Shown piece by piece: positions 45,692-54,560 of a DNA stretch of 64,000 nucleotides. Position 1 is the first letter of the stretch; the number at the start of each line of letters is the position of its first letter. This DNA comes from Tritrichomonas musculus. Its lineage: Eukaryota; Parabasalia; Tritrichomonadida; Tritrichomonadidae. Below the pieces are notes generated by a model. That model made no database searches, had not been told where the DNA came from, and was given only the letters and a program-made list of their open reading frames with translations. The translations under genes were made by a program, and so were the position numbers. The stretch covers positions 124,001 through 188,000 of the forward strand of contig JAPFFF010000049.1 of assembly GCA_039105265.1 (NCBI GenBank). The letters run 5' to 3'.

Positions 45692-46573
45692 ATGAGTGAG
45701 ATCAAGAAGGTTGAAGAGCTTATCGAAGATTCGTTACGGAAGAACCAACGGGACATCGAGATGGCATTGATTAAACCCCTCGCTCCTGAATACCCATTTT
45801 CGACAAACGGTATCTACTTCCTTATCGGCAAGATGGGAGCAGGTAAATCGTTTTGGATATGGCGTCACATCATGATAACGGAACGGCTATTCAAGAAACC
45901 GTATCCTAAAGGGTCTAGCCACGAATGCGGGTATTACAGTAAGATCATCTTCTGCTCGACGTCAGGGAAGCTCGATAAGACCGCTGAAGTGTTATCCAAG
46001 AACGTGAAGACCCCTATCGAGTACGTCAAAGAAGACGACCTTCTCCCATACCTCAAACGACATCTCAGACGGAAACTCAAATACTATGCAATGGTGAAGC
46101 ACGTCCTATCTAAGATGGCCGAAGCGAATGAAGAGATGGCGAGAATCATCTCCAAGCATTCGTTAAACGAGATCGAAGACAGAATCGCCTATATAGCGAG
46201 TAAGCTCGTTCAGTATCAGACCGCTTCGTACCTTTACAACACGTTGCTCGTTCTCGATGATGCTGCTGGATCTCCGTTACTCAAGAACGGTAACAGCGAA
46301 CTCTGTCGACTACTCACCAAGACGAGACACTTCAACCTAACCTGCGTCATAGCTGTTCAGACGCTCCGCTTCGTTCATCTCAACGTTAAGAGGTTAGCCA
46401 CAGACATCATCTGTTACAGCGGTTTCAGTAAAGAAGACTTCACAGCGATGCTTCAACAGACACCAAACAATCTCGATATTAAGTCGACTACATCCGAATA
46501 CCTTAACCATAAGGGCCAGCATGACCGATTCATCATCAACATCGTTGCCAACGAAGCACACTTCGAAGAGTAA
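45692..46573 (+). CDS. Packaging ATPase of the GC-rich element
   Basis: 293 residues, ATG at 45692. Walker A LIGKMGAGKSF near residue 46, Walker B TLLVLDDAAG near residue 185, followed by LLTKTRHFNLTCVIAVQTLR like the sensor region of A32-type ATPases. It starts 10 bp after the integrase stop, operon-like. It would pump the genome into the capsid. It shares the fold class with 22522-23436 but little sequence. Confidence 0.85.
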   Translation: MSEIKKVEELIEDSLRKNQRDIEMALIKPLAPEYPFSTNGIYFLIGKMGAGKSFWIWRHIMITERLFKKPYPKGSSHECGYYSKIIFCSTSGKLDKTAEVLSKNVKTPIEYVKEDDLLPYLKRHLRRKLKYYAMVKHVLSKMAEANEEMARIISKHSLNEIEDRIAYIASKLVQYQTASYLYNTLLVLDDAAGSPLLKNGNSELCRLLTKTRHFNLTCVIAVQTLRFVHLNVKRLATDIICYSGFSKEDFTAMLQQTPNNLDIKSTTSEYLNHKGQHDRFIINIVANEAHFEE

Positions 46574-46599
46574 ACTCTAGGTATTTTTGTTTCACATAA

Positions 46600-46950
46600 A
46601 CCAAGGGGTTCAAGAGCTTCATCACTAACGGTTGGAATCGCCTGAAGAACGATGTCCATCAAGGACTTATCGGTGCAAAGAACGTCGCTCATAGAGTCTG
46701 GAGTGCTACCAAGAAAGGGCTTATCGGCGCCAAGAACTACGCGATGAGTAATCCTAAGGCCGTCGGTACCATGTTACATGCGATCACTCCGTTCGCGACT
46801 GCATTCAATCCGACATTAGGGGCTATCACATCAGCAGGTGCCAACATCTTCAGTCACATGCCGAAAGGTTCCGTTACGGATAAGATCGTGAAGATCAGTG
46901 AGCAGTTCGCTCGCGGGGAATTGAAGCCAAGCAGATCGACGACAGCATAA
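46600..46950 (+). CDS. Amphipathic minor-virion-like protein of the GC-rich element
   Basis: The frame is coding-like from 46600 to 46950; the only ATG is at 46744. The N-terminal part has KGFKSFITNGWNRLKNDV and two GLIGAKN repeats, and the C-terminal part a hydrophobic GTMLHAITPFATAFNPTLGA run. This basic amphipathic start plus Gly/Ala-rich hydrophobic segment recalls the 84-aa proteins next to the capsid genes of elements 2 and 3. An ATTTTTG box lies just upstream (46583). Functional call by analogy only. Confidence 0.45.
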   Translation, partial: TKGFKSFITNGWNRLKNDVHQGLIGAKNVAHRVWSATKKGLIGAKNYAMSNPKAVGTMLHAITPFATAFNPTLGAITSAGANIFSHMPKGSVTDKIVKISEQFARGELKPSRSTTA

Positions 46951-47017
46951 GCGGCAGCAGATTCCAGAAAGAAGTCGACTAAGGCGATTCCGTTTAGAGG
47001 TCTTTAACGGCCCATAA

Positions 47018-47218
47018 ATGAGTGGAGCCCGCACTAATGCATATCGTTCAAGTAATTCCGTTATCGTATCTGGTCCTAGCACTATGTATAACGAAGTTAC
47101 TAGACCGAGATCAACTTCAGTACAATACCATAGTAATACTAACACTCACGACGTAACGGTGCCATATACCAGAACTCGTAAATCGAAGTCTAAACCACGT
47201 AAAAACAAACGTAGGTGA
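47018..47218 (+). CDS. Small basic protein, 66 aa
   Basis: ATG at 47018 in the CATAAATGAG context. Ser/Thr/Asn-rich front and a strongly basic C-terminus (TRTRKSKSKPRKNKRR), as in protamine-like or nuclear-localising tails. Probably DNA-binding or a core protein of the GC-rich element. Confidence 0.55.
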   Translation: MSGARTNAYRSSNSVIVSGPSTMYNEVTRPRSTSVQYHSNTNTHDVTVPYTRTRKSKSKPRKNKRR

Positions 47219-47252
47219 GTATTGACAGTGAGGATATTTTTGTCCAAACTAA

Positions 47253-47813
47253 ATGAGTAAGTACGTCCGCGGAGTGAAACGAAATCAGATCATCCAGCGA
47301 TGGATCCAAGGTATCGATGACCCCGATTACGAAGTGTTCCCGACGAAGAAAGAAGGGAAGTATATCGTGAAGTTAAGGGAGAAGAGTGAGCCCGAAAATG
47401 GGTCCCTCGAGAATGAACCCGAAATTGAGTCCAAGAATGAACCCGAGCCCGAAAACGCTACTATGGGAATTTCCGCACTAGAGATATCACCCGAAAACGA
47501 GCCTCCAGTCGCAGCAAAACCTCGGTCGCGAAGCACAGTCCCTCGAGACTCTACGATTAATCTCGAGATACTCGAGCAGTTACGTAACCTCGGTGAAGAG
47601 CTCCGCAACGATCGCTTCAAGAAAGAGCAGAAGCAGTACATCAAACACGTCGTCAACAAAGAGTTATCGAAGTCCCGTATACGTAGTCGATACGTCCCAG
47701 ACATGTTCCCCGAGAATGAACAGCCTGAACCCAAGAATGAACCCGAACCGGAACAACCAGAGCCAGAGCCCGTCAACGAACAACCCCTATTTCGATCTCG
47801 TATACGACGTTGA
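47253..47813 (+). CDS. Glu/Pro-repeat protein of the GC-rich element (186 aa)
   Basis: ATG at 47253 after an ATTTTTG box and in the CTAAATGAG context. The N-terminal 45 residues (QIIQRWIQGIDDPDYEVFPTK, then KYIVKLR) form a small domain. Then come ENEPE-type repeats, a helix LEILEQLRNLGEEL and a second block of EPEPEQPEP repeats, ending in an Arg-rich tail. Low-complexity acidic repeats suggest a flexible linker or scaffold. Element 3 begins about 25 bp after the stop. Confidence 0.55.
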   Translation: MSKYVRGVKRNQIIQRWIQGIDDPDYEVFPTKKEGKYIVKLREKSEPENGSLENEPEIESKNEPEPENATMGISALEISPENEPPVAAKPRSRSTVPRDSTINLEILEQLRNLGEELRNDRFKKEQKQYIKHVVNKELSKSRIRSRYVPDMFPENEQPEPKNEPEPEQPEPEPVNEQPLFRSRIRR

Positions 47814-47871
47814 ACGTGAATCCGCCATCAACGACAGAGAGGTATAGGGGGCATTTGGAGGGCTATATATT

Positions 47872-47965
47872 CTCCTGAAGATAGCAACCGTAAATCTAAA
47901 ATTATAATCTATACATTCTCCTGTTTTTAGTCTTCTGTTTTTTTTCTCCTGTTTTTTATCTCCTG
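47872..47965 (+). repeat. Four CTCCTG repeats before the first gene of element 3
   Basis: CTCCTG at 47872, 47918, 47946 and 47960, each next to T-runs, directly upstream of the ATG at 47970. Possible iterated binding or initiation sites near the element end. Confidence 0.6.
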
Positions 47966-47969
47966 AGAA

Positions 47970-48251
47970 ATGAAGCAAGTTGCAGGAACAATTAAAGACC
48001 TCTTTACATCGCGTGTTGATGGAAATGGTGAAAAAATGGATTTATTACATATGATAGCAACAAAGGAACAATATGATGAATTCTTTAATGATTATGATTG
48101 TGTTTGTTTGAGATATCCTGAAAATATGTTGTTATATGGTTTTGCATCATTTAATCGTAAAACAAACCATGAACGTGTGAGATACGTCAGACCATATGAT
48201 TTCTATAAGAACCCCAGTAGTATATGTATGTTCGTATTGGGGGTCAGATAA
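47970..48251 (+). pseudogene. Shortened relative of the TIR gene
   Basis: 93 residues. MIATKEQYDEFFNDYDCVCLRYP and LLYGFASFNRKT match the N-terminal half of the 238-aa TIR protein of element 2. The similarity ends where the terminus-like AGTAGTATATG at 48216 begins. Either element 3 has a short TIR gene, or one Polinton end lies inside the TIR of another. Confidence 0.6.
48216..48226 (+). repeat. Internal Polinton-terminus-like motif AGTAGTATATG
   Basis: Same first ten bases as the outer end of element 2 (20797) and its internal copy at 21862. It sits at the point where TIR-gene similarity stops, preceded by ACCCC. Confidence 0.55.
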
Positions 48252-48476
48252 TTTGAAGCATTTTCGCGGTTCCTCCTTATTGGTTTCTCCGGCCGTTTCG
48301 TCATTTTTGGGTCACAACATTGAACTCTAGGATTTCTAGCTCATTGTCTACAACACTGTGAACCCCAACTATGAAACTCAAGGATTTGTAGCACTTTTTT
48401 GGAATCAAATAATTTCAGCCCCAGAATCACCAAAGAGCAAATCAAATATTTTTTTAAATTTTTATTTTCCACCCAA

Positions 48477-48929
48477 ATGAGTGCTCAACTGAAAGTCTAT
48501 GAGTATATCAATTCTTTCATTTCATTATTGGAAACACCAGAAGATTTCAAGCACTGCGATTTTACATTGCTTTGTGATAAATATCCTATCAATTCTGGGA
48601 AATCAAATTATCTCGCGAAAGTGTTATACATTTCACTACAAACACCTGATAAAACAATTAGATTCTACCCTGATAAAATCAAAGAAATGGGTTTCGAATA
48701 TGTTGTTTTAACATCAAATGCGAGACGAAGAATCAATATCAATTCACCAGAATTCTTTGTAAACGGTAATAGAGAAAAACAAGTATTTAAGGAGCATCCT
48801 TTTTATAACTACTCTATTGAGCGAATTAATAAAGCAAACAAAGAAATTCTATTAAAGCTGAGAGAGAAATATGATATACCTGAACCAACACTCTTTAAGG
48901 GTACTCATCAAAATATTGTATTAGACTAA
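48477..48929 (+). CDS. Conserved Polinton protein, about 150 aa (element 3 copy)
   Basis: The ATG at 48477 (MSAQLKVYEYINSF) is chosen by alignment with the element 1 and 2 copies; upstream codons start at TTG. Shared blocks: LLCDKYPI, AKVLYISLQ, SNARRRI, NREKQVFKEHPFYNYSI and NIVLD. It is again the first full gene from the element end. Function unknown. Confidence 0.8.
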   Translation: MSAQLKVYEYINSFISLLETPEDFKHCDFTLLCDKYPINSGKSNYLAKVLYISLQTPDKTIRFYPDKIKEMGFEYVVLTSNARRRININSPEFFVNGNREKQVFKEHPFYNYSIERINKANKEILLKLREKYDIPEPTLFKGTHQNIVLD

Positions 48930-48956
48930 AAATAGTTATTTTTTTATTCTTAACAA

Positions 48957-49391
48957 ATGACAAACGAAATAATAAGAAGAATCGATGATATAATAGCTGA
49001 TTTGTATACATTAAAATTATGGGTACATACTGAACAAAAAAAAGACAGTTCGTCTAATAGTGAACCACAAAGTGGTGAAGAGAATTCGTTAGAAGAACAT
49101 ACAATTGACTTGCAAAGCAATACCAAAGCTAAAGCTTGTGACTGTGTAGCAGAACCTAGAAAAGTCATCCATAGACGTACAAACCGTTCATTCCCATTAA
49201 ATAAATCAAAGAATCTCAATGATGAACAACGTAATAAAGTATTAGCATTTGCAAATGAAAATAAACAACTCATCTTGGGTCAACCATCTGCTACAAGAAA
49301 TGAATTCCTTCAAAAGCTTGTTCACGATAAATTGAATATTAATCTTTCTGCATACATGTCTTGTAAGATAATTACTATGCTCAGTATTTGA
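48957..49391 (+). CDS. Conserved Polinton protein, 144 aa
   Basis: Homolog of 24535-25041: N-terminal helix IIRRIDDIIADLYTLKL, acidic Ser-rich middle, then LVHDKLNINLSAYMSCKIITML matching LIKKHLNIDISTYMVNKILTL. It lacks the Asn tail. A Cys pair CDC near the middle is specific to this copy. Possible HTH regulator. It lies 58 bp from the convergent fibre gene. Confidence 0.65.
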   Translation: MTNEIIRRIDDIIADLYTLKLWVHTEQKKDSSSNSEPQSGEENSLEEHTIDLQSNTKAKACDCVAEPRKVIHRRTNRSFPLNKSKNLNDEQRNKVLAFANENKQLILGQPSATRNEFLQKLVHDKLNINLSAYMSCKIITMLSI

Positions 49392-49448
49392 ATATGCGCA
49401 TGCTCTATTTAAATCTATGATTTGACAAGCATAGCTTGACCAAAGCTT

Positions 49449-51884
49449 TTAGCTTTTGAATACAGCAAGCGTTTTATCATCTATTATTGCAGTGATAACC
49501 CCCACAGTCATACGTTTAATCTTTGATGTTATTGCAGTTTCACCACTAAGAATCTTCAATTTATTGTCTTCATTATCAATAAATACTTCATCTCCAATAC
49601 CATAACAAGATGAATCATCAACTTTTACAAGATAATCACCATGTGAAGTGAAGGTAATACAATTATTTTTTTGGTCAATTCTAACACAAATACCAACATA
49701 TTCTTTCCATGAACCAGTAGTTTTGACACTGCAAATACAATCTGTTGTATCATTCACAGTTGAAGATATCCACATATCACCAACATGTTTATAAACCTTA
49801 CCAGTCATATATACTGGAGCTCCAATAACGAAATCATTTATTGAATTTACAGATGACTCAATTGGGGAGTAATGAGTGATTGTATTTGAACCATTTGATG
49901 TTATCTTACCGTTAACATGTAAATTTGAATCAATTGTTGTATTTCTTCCTGATGGAGAAACTTCATAAGAAAACGCGTTTGAATTATTCAATATTACTCT
50001 ATAACGAGCTAAATTACCTTGATTATAATATTGTATTTTTGCACATTTTGCTGAATTAAGACCGAGAATTATGTTCGATTCATATAAATTTGGATTTCCT
50101 TGATATATCTTTAAACAATCTGCATCTACACCATCTATTTCTAAATCACCATATGTTATAAAAACATTATTATGAAAAATTGTATGTTCTATATCCCAAC
50201 CAATAATATTTTCACAACCTACAACACCTAAAACACCTGAACCAATATAAAAACCGAAAGTTGCGGCTTCATTTTCATTTGTACCTATGCCTGCTATTAA
50301 CAAGGTTTTAAAATCTGATTCTGTAGTATTTGTATCTAATATTGACAATGTACCTTTAATAGTTGAATTACCTTCTTTGGGAACATACTTATCTAATTCA
50401 TAAGCCAATTCATCTTTATCAACGAACTTCTCATCAGCTTGTGAACTAGAATAATATGGTGTCAAATCAACTGGTGCTGGGATATCTTCAGTGAGTGCAT
50501 ACTTGGTCATATCTGGTAATTCATTGATTTTAACATAGGCATTACCGTCTATATCACATGCATTCATAACACAAACTTTTGATCGAGTAATCTCCAATGC
50601 AGTTATTTCATTGTATTTGATGGTCGCTGTATCACTGTTTGCATCAATATCAAAATCTAACCATCTCTCCTTTGAACTATCTAGTTGATTGCCAATGCTA
50701 AATATTCTTCTATTTCGAGAATGATTTGGTTTCATGACCATGAGAGGTGCATCACTACTTGTATGATTTGCTCCACCCAATGTCAGGATGTTGTTTGGGT
50801 CTTTGATATAAACCTCTCCACTGATATCAGTGAAATACTCTTTTGGTATATCTGTTGAGAGTGCATACTTGGTCATATCTGGCAAGTCTTCTGTTTTCGC
50901 ATATGGTTCCAACGCAGTACTCAGTGCAGATTCATTAACCAAATCTGTGGGTATCTCAGGGATATCCGTTTTGAGAGCGTATTTCCCATTAGCCACATCC
51001 TTTGTCTCATACTTATCTAATTCATAAGCCAATTCATCTTCATCAACAAACTTCTCATCAGTTTGTGCGCTAGTATAATATGGTGTCAAATCAACAGGTT
51101 CTGGAATATCTTCTTTTTTTGCATACAATGTCATATCTGGCAAGTCCTGTTTCTTCGAATACTCATCAAGATTCGTAAGCTTCACATAAGACTGTAAGTC
51201 CTGTTTCTTCGAATACTCATCAAGATTAATCAAATCCAATGTTTTAGTTACTGCCATGGATGATAATATATATGATGCTTGAGCTGATAATGGTGTATCA
51301 TCATTCATCAATTTCTGTTGAACTTCTTCTGTTGGTTCTTCATTCGGATTCAATTGTAGTTCATTATTTTTGAGAACTGTAGGTATCTCTGGCAAGTCTT
51401 CTGTTTTTGCATACAATGTCATATCTGGCAAGTCTTCTGTTTTCGCGTACTCATCAAGATTCGTAAGCTTCGCATATGGTTCCAAAGCAGTTGTCAAAGC
51501 AGATTCATTAACCAAATCTGTAGGTATTTCAGGTATGTCAGTTGATAATGCAAAATTGTTAACAACGTAATCACGTAATGTATTAACAGCGTTTTGACAA
51601 GCTAAAGCTTGGGCCTTGCTTTGCAAGTCAATTTCTTCACTACTAGCATACTTTAATAATTCTTTATTGAATTCCTCTGTTTTCAAATAATCGAATAAAT
51701 CAGTTGTTTTCGCATATGGTTTCAATAATTCTTTCAATTCCTCGGTATTCAAGCTTGACCCCAAATTATTTCCGTTATTACACTTACACCCACATGAAGT
51801 GGCATATTGTTTTATGTATTCTATTATTAATTCATCTATTGTATTTACCCTTTTGATACCACCTGCTTGCTCTATCGTAAACAT
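49449..51884 (-). CDS. Phage-like fibre protein of element 3
   Basis: The ATG at 51884 (MFTIEQAGGIKRVNTIDEL) aligns with the start of the element 2 fibre; another ATG lies 9 bases upstream. The shaft repeats are different in number: YAKTEDLPDMTLYAK, LDEYSKKQDL and YYTSAQTDEKF units. The C-terminal 150 residues from THYSPIESSVNSI are nearly the same as in element 2 and peptidase G2-like. So head-attachment and tail are fixed while the middle varies, as in phage fibres under receptor selection. A CAAGC-ATA-GCTTG hairpin (49426-49438) follows the stop. Confidence 0.8.
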   Translation of the reverse strand: MFTIEQAGGIKRVNTIDELIIEYIKQYATSCGCKCNNGNNLGSSLNTEELKELLKPYAKTTDLFDYLKTEEFNKELLKYASSEEIDLQSKAQALACQNAVNTLRDYVVNNFALSTDIPEIPTDLVNESALTTALEPYAKLTNLDEYAKTEDLPDMTLYAKTEDLPEIPTVLKNNELQLNPNEEPTEEVQQKLMNDDTPLSAQASYILSSMAVTKTLDLINLDEYSKKQDLQSYVKLTNLDEYSKKQDLPDMTLYAKKEDIPEPVDLTPYYTSAQTDEKFVDEDELAYELDKYETKDVANGKYALKTDIPEIPTDLVNESALSTALEPYAKTEDLPDMTKYALSTDIPKEYFTDISGEVYIKDPNNILTLGGANHTSSDAPLMVMKPNHSRNRRIFSIGNQLDSSKERWLDFDIDANSDTATIKYNEITALEITRSKVCVMNACDIDGNAYVKINELPDMTKYALTEDIPAPVDLTPYYSSSQADEKFVDKDELAYELDKYVPKEGNSTIKGTLSILDTNTTESDFKTLLIAGIGTNENEAATFGFYIGSGVLGVVGCENIIGWDIEHTIFHNNVFITYGDLEIDGVDADCLKIYQGNPNLYESNIILGLNSAKCAKIQYYNQGNLARYRVILNNSNAFSYEVSPSGRNTTIDSNLHVNGKITSNGSNTITHYSPIESSVNSINDFVIGAPVYMTGKVYKHVGDMWISSTVNDTTDCICSVKTTGSWKEYVGICVRIDQKNNCITFTSHGDYLVKVDDSSCYGIGDEVFIDNEDNKLKILSGETAITSKIKRMTVGVITAIIDDKTLAVFKS

Positions 51885-51898
51885 TTTGAACATAATAA

Positions 51899-54526
51899 AT
51901 GACGTCAGATGTGGATGAACAATTAATAATGAATGAGGTGAAAAAGAAAGATTATCAAGATATGCTCATATTCATGTTCCAAAATAGTAAATCAGAGCAA
52001 ATAAAAACAATAATACACAATATTATTGAGTATCTTAAGAATCCTCGTAACTATATCAAAGACGTGAAAGAAAAGCTAAAAGATATGCTTGATAAATATA
52101 ACGCAAAGCCTAAAGGAAGTAAAAGACAAAAAAATGAATTAGCTAAAATACTTGATTCAAAAGCGAATTACTTTATTGATTTAACCAACTATCTGAAAGA
52201 TAAAGCTGCGGGCACTCGCAGCCTCCGACAAGCGGAGGAAGAAAAGCCTGTTATTCCACAAATTGAGGAAGAGGAGGAGCCCGACTTGGAAGGCCACTAT
52301 TTTAGAAACAGAATTAATAAAGACATTGAATCACTTAGTAATTTATTTACACTTGATAGTAATCATATTAATGCTTTACACTTATTTTATTGTATTGCTG
52401 ATGACTCAAAAAGGTATCCGTTATTTAATAAAAAAGATACTACACAGATTCAATTACTTGTCGTATCATTAACTGAAAACATAGATTCACATAAAAACAA
52501 TAAGATACCAGATGACATAAATAACCTAATGCAATTTGAGAAACAAAGAAGACAAACCAATATTGAAACAATGAGAAAGTTAGCTGAATCTAATCAAGAA
52601 GGTCAGCAATTATTAGATGCTTACAATAAATCTTCTACAATTGATGCTAACCAACTAGAAAGGTTTGGCTTATTAAATGAAGAGTTTACTGCTAAAAACC
52701 TTTATGGTTACTATAATAGGTCTATAAATCCTAAAGATGACTCCGATGTTAGAGTTAGGAATATCGCATTACAATTACATGATGCAATAAGAGAAACAAA
52801 CATATTTGAAGAAACAACTGAACCTAAAAACAAAAAGCAACTCAAACAATTAATAAAGTACCTTAATGAAAATGGAGATAGAGAAATATTTTTTAATATG
52901 AATAGTGATATAGAAGAGCAAAGTGATATAGAAGAGCAAAGTGAATCTGCGCCACAGGCGAGTCTTTCAAAGAAAGCCGAACATTTGCAAAGCAAAGTTG
53001 TTAAAGACAATTATCATGCAATTGACGTAAATCTAGAAGATGATAGTGAATCTTTATCCGACTATAAAACAATGTCGAAGCGTGTTTTTAGCACACCAAC
53101 CAAAGAATATCTTAGAAGAAACAAACCAATTGAAGCTGAAGATGACCACACCAACTTTTCAGAACTATTGAACTCAAATATTGAAACAACAAAAGGACCT
53201 GAAGTAAATGCTGCTGAATTCTTAAATGAATATATGAAGTCTATCCCAACAGGTAAACGTGCTGGTAAAACATTTGAAGCATCACAAAAACGTATGAGCG
53301 ACCTGTACATTTTCGAAAACAAACAAAGTATTGATGTTAGTAAATATCGAGGGGAATTATTTGATATTCTTATTAACGGTAATTACCGTGTCAAGTTTTC
53401 ACCTAAATGTGCTACAAGAGATGGAGCAGAAGCTTATTGCAAGAAAAGATTTGATAAAAATGGATATCCATTATATCGTTTAGTACCAGCTAGGCATGAC
53501 ACTAAAGACCCTCTCGGTAATCCAATTTGTGATTTAAACGGTGATAGAGTTGAAGATATTGTTATTGTTGATACCCGTGGTAAGCCTGTTATTATTAATG
53601 GATATCGTCTTGTTAAAGCAGACCCTTATAAGAAATTATGGCAAACCGAACGTATTGCTGGTAAAACAAATGATTCATTTGAAGTATGGCTTAAGAATCT
53701 TATGGGAGCTAAACGAACATGGGAATACACTCCAGAACAATGGAATGAAGGTAAGTTTAAACCTGAAATTGATAAGAAATTAGAAAAAGTAATAAACTCA
53801 TATCAATCTGTTGGTTTATCCAAACCCAAAATCAGTACCAAAATTACTGCAAGAGGTTTGTGGAGTTCTATATTTTCAAAAATATGGCAAACTGTTTTAT
53901 ACAATATATTTACTACTGAAGAATACAAAGATTTGGAACCATTAAAATGTATATTTAGTTATTTCAAAGTATGTACAGCCATATTTATTGCACGTTACGA
54001 ATCTAAAGTGATGAAAGACCATGAACGCAATGATTGGAGTGATTGGGTTAAATATAAGAAATTACATCCAAAATCCGTAAATGCTGAATTGGGTGTTATG
54101 ATTCAAAAAGAATATAATGAAAGCATTAAAGCGACTATGCCAGTTGATGGAGAAATAAATAGTGATGGTGAAATATCAGGAGTATTACAAGAAATATTGG
54201 AGCAAACAAATGACCTCATCTTTAAGACTGGTCTTGGATTCACAGAAGATAAGAAAGACCAATATGCACAGTTAGCTCAAGCTATAATTGAAAATAAAGT
54301 AAGTACAGCAACAAAGAAGCAATTACAAGACAAATTTGGTGAAAATATTGATGCTTGGATTGATTCACAAGTTGGTGGAAATTACACCACAATCAAAGGA
54401 TTATATAAGGCTGCACATAAAGGTGCTGGTGATAAATCATATATTAGGTCACGAACTGTTGAAAAGCCAGCTACAGCTGAAATTGTTGAGGAACCTTCTG
54501 ATGATGATGACGAAGATGAAGCATAA
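51899..54526 (+). CDS. Large conserved Polinton protein (875 aa)
   Basis: Homolog of 34537-37095; divergent from the fibre gene with 14 bp between starts. The N-terminal 450 residues are charged and variable and include repeats (SDIEEQ twice) and short hairpin-bearing stretches. The conserved part has DILINGNYRVKFSPKCATRD, DLNGDRVEDIVIVDTRGKP, VINGYRLVKADPYKKLWQT and GLWSSIFSKIWQT. Acidic tail. Probable virion or assembly protein by position; unknown family. Confidence 0.7.
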   Translation: MTSDVDEQLIMNEVKKKDYQDMLIFMFQNSKSEQIKTIIHNIIEYLKNPRNYIKDVKEKLKDMLDKYNAKPKGSKRQKNELAKILDSKANYFIDLTNYLKDKAAGTRSLRQAEEEKPVIPQIEEEEEPDLEGHYFRNRINKDIESLSNLFTLDSNHINALHLFYCIADDSKRYPLFNKKDTTQIQLLVVSLTENIDSHKNNKIPDDINNLMQFEKQRRQTNIETMRKLAESNQEGQQLLDAYNKSSTIDANQLERFGLLNEEFTAKNLYGYYNRSINPKDDSDVRVRNIALQLHDAIRETNIFEETTEPKNKKQLKQLIKYLNENGDREIFFNMNSDIEEQSDIEEQSESAPQASLSKKAEHLQSKVVKDNYHAIDVNLEDDSESLSDYKTMSKRVFSTPTKEYLRRNKPIEAEDDHTNFSELLNSNIETTKGPEVNAAEFLNEYMKSIPTGKRAGKTFEASQKRMSDLYIFENKQSIDVSKYRGELFDILINGNYRVKFSPKCATRDGAEAYCKKRFDKNGYPLYRLVPARHDTKDPLGNPICDLNGDRVEDIVIVDTRGKPVIINGYRLVKADPYKKLWQTERIAGKTNDSFEVWLKNLMGAKRTWEYTPEQWNEGKFKPEIDKKLEKVINSYQSVGLSKPKISTKITARGLWSSIFSKIWQTVLYNIFTTEEYKDLEPLKCIFSYFKVCTAIFIARYESKVMKDHERNDWSDWVKYKKLHPKSVNAELGVMIQKEYNESIKATMPVDGEINSDGEISGVLQEILEQTNDLIFKTGLGFTEDKKDQYAQLAQAIIENKVSTATKKQLQDKFGENIDAWIDSQVGGNYTTIKGLYKAAHKGAGDKSYIRSRTVEKPATAEIVEEPSDDDDEDEA

Positions 54527-54560
54527 AAAAATTACTATTCCTACTTTATATCCTTGCTAA

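Larger units (their letters stand above)
20183..47837 (+). mobile_element. GC-rich Polinton-like element, split by element 2
   Basis: Sequence 20183-20796 and 43562-47837 shares a GC-richer composition and codon use unlike everything around it. Genes are all on the plus strand, starting in the context TAAATGAG. Contents: two small acidic genes, a beta-rich virion candidate, integrase, packaging ATPase and small basic or repeat-rich proteins. Element 2 interrupts it at 20797-43555, and element 3 begins at about 47838, so the right part is outside the window or lost. Open frames are mostly uninterrupted apart from these insertions. Exact ends are uncertain. Confidence 0.7.

Noticed and set aside
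47593-47847. Alternative frame over the end of the Glu/Pro-repeat gene
   Set aside because: Repetitive codons keep a second frame open; the main frame has the better start context and length.
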